A stretch of DNA of 27,602 nucleotides from Actinomycetota bacterium. Lineage in GTDB: Bacteria > Actinomycetota > Actinomycetes > S36-B12 > UBA10799. Shown here in pieces: positions 23,121 through 27,602 of this stretch. Under the pieces are notes generated by a model. That model searched no databases, was not told where the DNA came from, and saw only the letters and a program-made list of their open reading frames with translations. The position numbers and the translations under genes were made by a program. The stretch lies in assembly GCA_030837395.1 (NCBI GenBank), contig JAUPKO010000620.1, positions 1 to 27,602 of the forward strand, given 5' to 3'. How positions within the stretch are numbered: the first letter of the stretch is position 1; every line of letters begins with the position of its first letter.

Positions 23121-24839
23121 CTAGCGGTTGGCGCGATCCACGATCGCCGTACCCCACCCGCCGATACCGATGCTGATCACCGGATTCCGGCCCGGCTCAA
23201 GCGCCTGCAGGATCGCCTTGAAGTCCGTCAACGGCGCCGAGACGCATCCCCCCGTGGGTTCGTTGCTGGACACGTGGAAGAAGAACGCCGAGCCCTTCGA
23301 CGGCACCTGCTCGAGGTTGTAGTCCATCGCCACCGCGTAGTAGTACGGCAGACCGAAGTCGATGAGGTGCTCGCTGCCTTCGCCCGGCACCCAGGCCTTG
23401 CGGACATGCTGGTTGTAGGTCGGGCTCGTGGTGTCGCCGTCCCACCAGTCCCACCAGTCCACCTTGAAGTAGGGCATGGCAGTGCCCGGGTCCGACAGGA
23501 TGCCGAACGATTGCGTGAGGGTGTAGATGCCCGCAGGGGTTCGCGGCACACCCCACTGCCCCTGACCGATGCCCAACTCACCGACCCAGCCGGACACCGG
23601 CCCGCGCACGATCGCGAACCGGCCGTCGGCACCCCGACGCCACAGGGTCACCTGCGCCCGGGTCGAGCTGGCCGAGGTGGAGCGGACCGTCACCACCTGG
23701 TCGGGCCCGGTCCAGTCGACCCGGGAGTCGTTCTTGCGCACGGGGGTGCTCACCGGCAGCGCGGACGAGGCCGCCACCTGGTCGAACACCACATGCGCGG
23801 CCGTCGTGGTGTAGACGCAGAAGTCGCCGGCGGCATCAACCCGGGAGGCGACGAGGTTGGCAACCGTCTCACCCGAGCCGAAGTTGACGTTGGAGGCCAA
23901 CGGACGCGGCTGGTCGCACGGGTAGGCCACGGCGAAGCCCGCACCGGTAGGTCGGGTGATGGTCAAGTTGCCCCAGACGGTCGAGCCCGCCCCACCGCCG
24001 GAACCGATGCGCAGCACCCCCTGGGCCGGGATAGGCGCGGCGCCGTGGGCCACTTGGCGGGTGTCGACCTTCCGTTGCGGCGTGCCAGCCGGCAGCACCG
24101 AGGAGGTGGCCACCTGGTCGAACACCACGTGGGCCGTGGCGGCGGTGTAGACGCAGAACACGCCGGCGGCGTCGGTGCGCACCGCGACGAAGTTCGCCAC
24201 CGTGCGGCCGGCCGTGAAGTTGATGTTGGACGACAACGGACGGGGTCCGTCGCACGGGAAGGCCACCGCGAATCCGGAGCCAGCCGGTTGCGTCACGGTC
24301 AGGTTTCCCCAGACCGTCGCGAACGGCGCCCCGCCGGTCACCACCGACACCACCTCGCCCTGCACCACCGGCGCCCCACCAAACTGCGCCTCACGCGTGT
24401 CGAGGGTGCGCCGGGGTGGGGTCGCCGGCAGCACAGTCGACGCGGCCACCTGGTCGAACACGACATGCGCGGCCGCCGACGTGTAGACGCAGAAGGAGCC
24501 GCCGGCATCCGTCTGCACCGCCACGAAGTTGGCCGCAGTCTTGCCGGCCTGGTAGTTCACGTTCGAGGCCAGCGGACGTGGTTGTCCGCACGGGAAGGCG
24601 ACCGCCCAGCCGGGGGCGGCCGGCCGGGTGATCGTCAAGTTCCCCCAGACTGTCGACGACGGCCCGCCGCCGCCACTGACGCGCACGACGCCGCCCGCCG
24701 GCACCGGCGGTTGCACCGGGGTGGCGGCTGCCGCCGGGCCAGCTTGCCCCACCAGCGCCATCGCGGCGAGCACCAGCACCCCCACCGCCAGCACCACACG
24801 ACTGCTCACTCGCCGAACCTCGACACTGCGCACCGACAT
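23121..24839 (-). CDS. Secreted L,D-transpeptidase-type (YkuD fold) protein with three surface repeats
   Basis: The 572-residue product has a signal peptide (about 1-38, with VVLAVGVLVLAAMALVG and an AAAA cleavage region). Three repeats of exactly 112 residues follow (about 46-381), each with VWGNLT, a YPC/FPC cysteine, SNxN, an FCVYT cysteine and HVVFDQVA. The C-terminal domain (about 385-568) resembles actinobacterial L,D-transpeptidases. It has VPRTPAGIYTLTQSFG, and the catalytic pair is H522 (FFFHVSS) and C532 in PTGGCVSA, which replaces the more common SHGC. It probably crosslinks or attaches to peptidoglycan. GGAGG lies 6 nt before the ATG. The gene ends in TAG and is divergent from DUF4395. 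Confidence 0.82.
   Translation of the reverse strand: MSVRSVEVRRVSSRVVLAVGVLVLAAMALVGQAGPAAAATPVQPPVPAGGVVRVSGGGGPSSTVWGNLTITRPAAPGWAVAFPCGQPRPLASNVNYQAGKTAANFVAVQTDAGGSFCVYTSAAAHVVFDQVAASTVLPATPPRRTLDTREAQFGGAPVVQGEVVSVVTGGAPFATVWGNLTVTQPAGSGFAVAFPCDGPRPLSSNINFTAGRTVANFVAVRTDAAGVFCVYTAATAHVVFDQVATSSVLPAGTPQRKVDTRQVAHGAAPIPAQGVLRIGSGGGAGSTVWGNLTITRPTGAGFAVAYPCDQPRPLASNVNFGSGETVANLVASRVDAAGDFCVYTTTAAHVVFDQVAASSALPVSTPVRKNDSRVDWTGPDQVVTVRSTSASSTRAQVTLWRRGADGRFAIVRGPVSGWVGELGIGQGQWGVPRTPAGIYTLTQSFGILSDPGTAMPYFKVDWWDWWDGDTTSPTYNQHVRKAWVPGEGSEHLIDFGLPYYYAVAMDYNLEQVPSKGSAFFFHVSSNEPTGGCVSAPLTDFKAILQALEPGRNPVISIGIGGWGTAIVDRANR
23697..24704 (-). repeat. Three tandem 336-bp coding repeats in the L,D-transpeptidase-type gene
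   Basis: The units are about 24369-24704, 24033-24368 and 23697-24032. The Trp of VWGNL falls at residues 65, 177 and 289, an exact 112-residue period. Each unit keeps two cysteines 33 residues apart (84/117, 196/229, 308/341), suggesting one disulfide per repeat. A repeat of this type, often ending in a LVDTR-like linker, occurs in other actinobacterial secreted proteins as I recall, but I know no named function. Confidence 0.85.
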
Positions 24840-24880
24840 GGGGCGCCTCCTAGAACTGGGCGGACCTCCCCCCGCGCCCC

Positions 24881-24886
24881 ACGTTA
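24881..24886 (-). promoter_or_regulatory. Candidate -10 box of the L,D-transpeptidase-type gene
   Basis: TAACGT on the minus strand lies 41 bp before the start codon. With a 17-bp spacer the -35 reads GTGTCG (24904-24909), a half match to TTGACA. Confidence 0.4.
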
Positions 24887-24950
24887 GCCGCGAAAGCGAC
24901 GCGCGACACGGCGTCCTTCCAAGATCCCCAGCCTGGACGGTAAAGGAACG

Positions 24951-24956
24951 TAGAAT
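24951..24956 (+). promoter_or_regulatory. Leaderless -10 box of the DUF4395 gene
   Basis: TAGAAT is followed by 6 nt and then the ATG at 24963, a textbook leaderless arrangement. No ribosome-binding site is present. Confidence 0.6.
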
Positions 24957-24962
24957 CTGCCC

Positions 24963-25448
24963 ATGTCTGCACGCAGAATCGTCAACGTCGACCCTCGGGG
25001 TCTGCGCTTCACCGCCGCCATCAGCAGCGTCGTCCTCGCGCTCGCCATCGTGCTGGGGCCGCCATTCGGCCTGGTTCTGCTCGCCGCGCAGACGCTCGTA
25101 TTCGCCTTCGGCGCCGTCCTAGGGTTGCAGTTCCAGCCCTACGCGGTGCTGTTCCGCACCCTCGTGGCCCCCCGACTGTCGGCCCCGGCCGCGCTCGAGC
25201 CGGAGCAGCCGGCGCGCTTCGCCCAGGCTATGGGCATGCTGATCAGCGTCATCGCGCTCCTGGCCGGCATCGTCGGGGCGAGCGTGGTGTTCTACGTGTT
25301 CGCCGGCGCCGCCCTAGCTGCAGCGTTCCTCAACGCGGCGTTCAACTACTGCCTGGGCTGCGACCTGTTCCTGCGTTTCGGCCACATCAGCCGGCACGCG
25401 GACCTGACCGAACGACGCCGGGTCGAGCGGGACGTCACTGTCGGCTGA
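24963..25448 (+). CDS. DUF4395 family membrane protein
   Basis: The 161-residue product is a membrane protein of unknown function. The N-terminus VDPRGLRFTAAISSVVLA is the family signature. Hydrophobic segments lie at about 16-48, 80-100 and 102-118. The C-terminal NAAFNYCLGCDLFLRFG carries a CxxC pair (CLGC) near the membrane, which suggests a redox or sulfur-handling role. In actinobacteria such genes often neighbour thioredoxin and sulfurtransferase genes, as here with ThiX and a DsrE-like protein. It begins leaderless from a TAGAAT box and is followed 1 bp later by the DsrE-like gene. Confidence 0.86.
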   Translation: MSARRIVNVDPRGLRFTAAISSVVLALAIVLGPPFGLVLLAAQTLVFAFGAVLGLQFQPYAVLFRTLVAPRLSAPAALEPEQPARFAQAMGMLISVIALLAGIVGASVVFYVFAGAALAAAFLNAAFNYCLGCDLFLRFGHISRHADLTERRRVERDVTVG

Positions 25449-25449
25449 C

Positions 25450-25812
25450 GTGACCGACCTCGTCGTCGTCAAACTGACCTGGGGGGCGGAATCCCCGGAG
25501 CGGGTCTCGCAAGCGCTCACCGTCGCCGCCACCGTGCTCGCGGCCGGTGGGACCACCTCCCTCTGGCTCACCGGGGACGCCACGTTGTTGGCCACCCCCG
25601 GCGTGCTCGAAGACGTGTCGCTGCCTTTCGCCGGTTCGCTGGCAGACCTGCGCGATGCGATTGTGGCCAGCGGCACCCTCACCGTGTGCAGCCAATGCGC
25701 GGCCCGTCGCGGGTTGACGCCGACACAGTTGCTGCCCGGGGTGCGGCTGGCAGGGTCCGCAGTGTTCGTCGAAGAGATCCTCACCCCAGGTGCCCGCAGC
25801 CTGGTCTACTGA
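25450..25812 (+). CDS. DsrE/DsrF-like family protein
   Basis: The 120-residue product resembles small DsrE-family proteins that carry or relay sulfur on a cysteine. The N-terminal strand (LVVVKLTWGAESPERVSQALTV shortened: LVVVKLTWG...SPERV), the middle segment with GTTSLWLTGDATLLA, and a late CSQCAARRG segment with two cysteines (about residues 76-79) fit that fold. Those cysteines are candidate sulfur carriers. The GTG start lies 1 bp after the DUF4395 stop, so the two are co-translated. Substrate and partners are not known. The link to sulfur transfer rests on family and neighbourhood, not on a proven activity. Confidence 0.75.
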   Translation: MTDLVVVKLTWGAESPERVSQALTVAATVLAAGGTTSLWLTGDATLLATPGVLEDVSLPFAGSLADLRDAIVASGTLTVCSQCAARRGLTPTQLLPGVRLAGSAVFVEEILTPGARSLVY

Positions 25813-25832
25813 TGTGCCTGGGCCGCGCACGC

Positions 25833-25838
25833 TAGAGT
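25833..25838 (+). promoter_or_regulatory. Leaderless -10 box before the 31-residue membrane protein
   Basis: TAGAGT is followed by exactly 6 nt and then GTG at 25845. It supports an independent promoter for the small gene and the genes behind it. Confidence 0.55.
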
Positions 25839-25844
25839 GGGCCC

Positions 25845-25940
25845 GTGGTCGAACACTTCTTCACAGCCCTGCTGGTGCTGGCCAGCGTCGTCATCGTGTG
25901 GTTCGCCGCCTACGTGGTGTACCGCATGTACAAGGACTGA
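25845..25940 (+). CDS. Small single-span membrane protein (31 residues)
   Basis: A GTG start at 25845 gives a 31-residue peptide: VVEHFF, a hydrophobic helix of about 20 residues (TALLVLASVVIVWFAAYVV) and a basic tail YRMYKD. This is a plausible single transmembrane helix with the tail in the cytoplasm. Evidence for a real gene is the TAGAGT box placed 6 nt upstream, an in-frame TGA 5 bp before the next gene, and a helix-plus-charge design. I do not recognise the family. It is probably the first gene of a unit with the nitrobindin-like, Fur-like and YgfZ genes. Confidence 0.6.
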   Translation: MVEHFFTALLVLASVVIVWFAAYVVYRMYKD

Positions 25941-25945
25941 CCAGC

Positions 25946-26482
25946 GTGACCGATTCGGAGCAGCCAACACCCGAGCCGCCCATGGAGTTGGCCCACCTGT
26001 CATGGTTGCTGGGCACCTGGGCCGGTGTCGGCCTGGGTCACTACCCCACGATCACCCCGTTCCGGTTCTTCCAGGAGGCCACGTTCGCCAACGACGGCCG
26101 ACCGTTCCTGAGCTACCACAGCAGGTCCTGGCTGATCGATGAGGAAGGCACGCGCATCCGCCCAAGCGGCACCGAAGTGGGCTACCTGCGTCCGCTGCCG
26201 GACAACGAGGTCGAATTGCTGTTGCAGCACCCGACCGGCATCTCCGAGGTCTGGTACGGCCGAGTTGAGATCACCGATCTGGTCGACGCGACCATCACCG
26301 GGGCGCGGATGGAATTGACCACCGACGGCATCATGCGCACGCAAACCGCCAAGGAAGTCAACGCCGGTCACCGGCTCTACGGTTTGGTCGCCGGTGAACT
26401 GCTGTGGACCTACGACATGGCGGCGGTCGGCGAGCCGATCCAGAACCACCTGTCGGCCCGACTGCGACCCCCTGCTTCGTGA
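25946..26482 (+). CDS. Nitrobindin-like heme-binding beta-barrel protein (FABP-like, DUF1794)
   Basis: The 178-residue product has the nitrobindin signature WxGxG in LLGTWAGVGLGHYP (about residues 19-32), followed by alternating beta strands to the C-terminus. Family members form a ten-stranded barrel holding a ferric heme. A histidine late in the chain usually coordinates the heme; H169 in QNHLSARL is the candidate. The role may be nitric oxide or peroxynitrite chemistry. I chose GTG 25946, 5 bp after the small membrane gene; ATG 25982 (MELAHL) is an alternative start. Its TGA overlaps the GTG of the Fur gene, so they are coupled. Confidence 0.85.
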   Translation: MTDSEQPTPEPPMELAHLSWLLGTWAGVGLGHYPTITPFRFFQEATFANDGRPFLSYHSRSWLIDEEGTRIRPSGTEVGYLRPLPDNEVELLLQHPTGISEVWYGRVEITDLVDATITGARMELTTDGIMRTQTAKEVNAGHRLYGLVAGELLWTYDMAAVGEPIQNHLSARLRPPAS

Positions 26483-26907
26483 CCGCCGCCGCCGTGCAGG
26501 TGCTCCACGAGCACGGCTACCGGGCCACGCCGCAACGGCTACTCGTGCTGGCGGCGGTCGGCGAACTACGGCACGCCACACCCGAGCAGATACTCGCCCA
26601 CATCCACCAGACGTCGCCGGGAGTCAACCTCTCGACTGTGTATCGCGTGCTTGAGGTGCTCGAAGACGTCGACCTGGTCACCCACGCCCACATCGGCAGC
26701 GGCTCTGCCACCTACCACGCCACGGACGGACCTGCCCACCTGCACTTCCGTTGCGGCGGCTGCGGCCGGGTGCAGAGCCTGCCTGCCATCATCGCCGAAC
26801 CGTTCGTGCAGCAGGTGCGCGAGCGGTTGGGCTTCCACGCAGACGTGACCCACGCCGGTATCGACGGCCGATGCCGCGAGTGTGCCGCCACCCAGGAGCA
26901 GCCATGA
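26479..26907 (+). CDS. Fur-family metalloregulator (possibly Nur-like)
   Basis: The 142-residue product is a metal-dependent repressor. The winged helix covers about 5-75, with RATPQRLLVLAAV and the recognition helix NLSTVYRVLEVLED. The dimerisation part carries the structural zinc cysteines CGGC (C92, C95) and CREC (C132, C135). Metal-site histidines are seen at 32, 69, 71, 87, 89 and 125. This pattern lies close to that recalled for the nickel regulator Nur of Streptomyces, whose gene also sits between a nitrobindin-like gene and ygfZ; one expected histidine (about position 85) is Pro here. Zinc or iron sensing remains possible. GTG overlaps the previous stop (GTGA) and the stop overlaps ygfZ (ATGA). 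Confidence 0.87.
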   Translation: MTAAAVQVLHEHGYRATPQRLLVLAAVGELRHATPEQILAHIHQTSPGVNLSTVYRVLEVLEDVDLVTHAHIGSGSATYHATDGPAHLHFRCGGCGRVQSLPAIIAEPFVQQVRERLGFHADVTHAGIDGRCRECAATQEQP

Positions 26908-27602
26908 CCTACCAGTCCCCCTCGTTGACCCTGCCCGGGGCGGTGCCGCCCCCCGAGTCGGCGATGGATCAAGGCGTGCCCTGGCATTACGGCGAGCCTC
27001 ACGTCGAGCAGCGGCGGCTGACCGGCGGGCGCGGCGCCGTCGACCAGTCCCACCTCGCAGTCGTGGCGGTCACCGGTGCCGACCGCCGCAGTTGGCTGCA
27101 CTCGTTGACCTCGGCGGACCTCGCCGCGCTACCCCCGGGCGGTTCGGCCACCGCGCTGATCCTCGACCCGCACGGGCACGTCGAGCATGAACTGCACGTG
27201 ATCGACGACGGCACCACTGCCTGGCTGATCGTCGAGCCGGGGTCGGCGGCTGCGCTCATCGGCTACCTGGACCGGATGCGCTTCATGCTCGACGTGGCCG
27301 TGCGCGACGCCACCGCCGAGCAGGCGGTGATCTGGCTGCCCAGTCGCACGTCTCACCTGACGTACCCCACCTGGTTGGTGCCGGCCGAGTTCGCCGGCAC
27401 CGGGGTGACGCCGGCCGGCGAGGACCGTGGCGGTGATGCCGGCAAGTACGTCGGTGCGCGGCCGGGGACACTGATGGGGTCGCAGATCCTGGTCCCGACC
27501 GAGAGCCTGACGGCTGTCCTGGCCGAGGCGGGCGAGCCTGCCGGATCCTGGGCGCTGGAGGCCCTGCGGGTGGCGGCGGCCATGCCCCGGCTCGGCTGCG
27601 AA
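26904..27602 (+). CDS. ygfZ: Folate-binding protein YgfZ, 5' part (runs off the window)
   Basis: The frame starts at the ATG overlapping the Fur gene stop and remains open to the window end, giving 233 residues without a stop. It resembles YgfZ/GcvT-like folate-binding proteins that assist iron-sulfur cluster assembly or repair. Visible parts are AVVAVTGADRRSWLHSLTSADLAAL (shortened: VTGADRRSWLHSLTSADL), LILDPHGHVEHEL, YLDRMRFMLDVAVRD and the late RVAAAMPRLGCE segment. The YgfZ signature KGCYxGQE would lie beyond the right edge and cannot be checked. The three coupled genes nitrobindin-like, Fur-like and ygfZ form one operon with a metal or heme theme. Confidence 0.85.
   Translation, partial: MTYQSPSLTLPGAVPPPESAMDQGVPWHYGEPHVEQRRLTGGRGAVDQSHLAVVAVTGADRRSWLHSLTSADLAALPPGGSATALILDPHGHVEHELHVIDDGTTAWLIVEPGSAAALIGYLDRMRFMLDVAVRDATAEQAVIWLPSRTSHLTYPTWLVPAEFAGTGVTPAGEDRGGDAGKYVGARPGTLMGSQILVPTESLTAVLAEAGEPAGSWALEALRVAAAMPRLGCE

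Noticed and set aside
23697..24704. CRISPR-like or satellite repeat array
   Set aside because: The periodicity is 336 bp, in frame and coding, with diverged units; it is a protein repeat.
22875..24887. A 670-codon plus-strand frame across the thioredoxin and L,D-transpeptidase-type genes
   Set aside because: It overlaps the thioredoxin in another frame and mirrors the three coding repeats of the opposite strand; composition is typical of an antisense shadow.

Overview
This window is a chromosomal segment of a high-GC actinobacterium. The support comes from gene content and signals: a mycothiol synthase (mshD), an orphan GlnR-type regulator, an operon order shared with Streptomyces and Mycobacterium (recalled, not searched), many GTG starts, 4-bp ATGA/GTGA overlaps, and several starts that look leaderless (TAnnnT box 6-8 nt before the start codon). 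I cannot name the genus. There is no prophage, IS element, CRISPR array or integron. The window is mostly core metabolism with some accessory secreted proteins.

Layout. 1-1699: a secreted clan GH-A glycoside hydrolase with a C-terminal FnIII domain, behind a leader with two hairpins, ended by a 14-bp terminator stem. 1698-5024 (minus): a tight operon of GCS2-type carboxylate-amine ligase, M20 amidohydrolase and PfkB sugar kinase. 5185-5509: tRNA-Glu(UUC), tRNA-Asp(GUC) and tRNA-Phe(GAA) with terminator hairpins. 5659-7044: a DUF805 membrane protein and a convergent formate/nitrite-family channel, separated by a 23-bp hairpin. 7106-10014 (minus): an AMP-forming long-chain acyl-CoA synthetase and a membrane-anchored matrixin-like zinc protease. 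10206-11870: an FAD-dependent glycerol-3-phosphate dehydrogenase.

11933-20901 (minus) is a phosphate and polyphosphate block. Read 5' to 3' on the minus strand it is ppk, CYTH-CHAD protein, Nudix plus histidine phosphatase, a candidate PHO-box promoter, then pstS, pstC, pstA and pstB. An attenuator-like hairpin lies between pstS and pstC. The genes take up phosphate, store it as polyphosphate and handle polyphosphate or nucleotide products. mshD (minus) lies upstream of ppk and is divergent from glnR (plus).

22672-27602 (plus, with one minus gene): a thioredoxin-family (ThiX-like) gene, a secreted L,D-transpeptidase-type protein with three 112-residue repeats (minus), DUF4395 and DsrE-like genes, a 31-residue membrane protein, a nitrobindin-like protein, a Fur-family regulator, and the 5' part of ygfZ.

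The most striking observation is that two normally continuous genes, ppk and the ThiX-like thioredoxin gene, each carry one in-frame TAG codon with the reading frame fully preserved on both sides. Eight other genes here end with TAG at their expected C-termini, so wholesale TAG reassignment is unlikely. Sequencing error, recent nonsense mutation, partial amber suppression and (for thiX) a functional split remain open.
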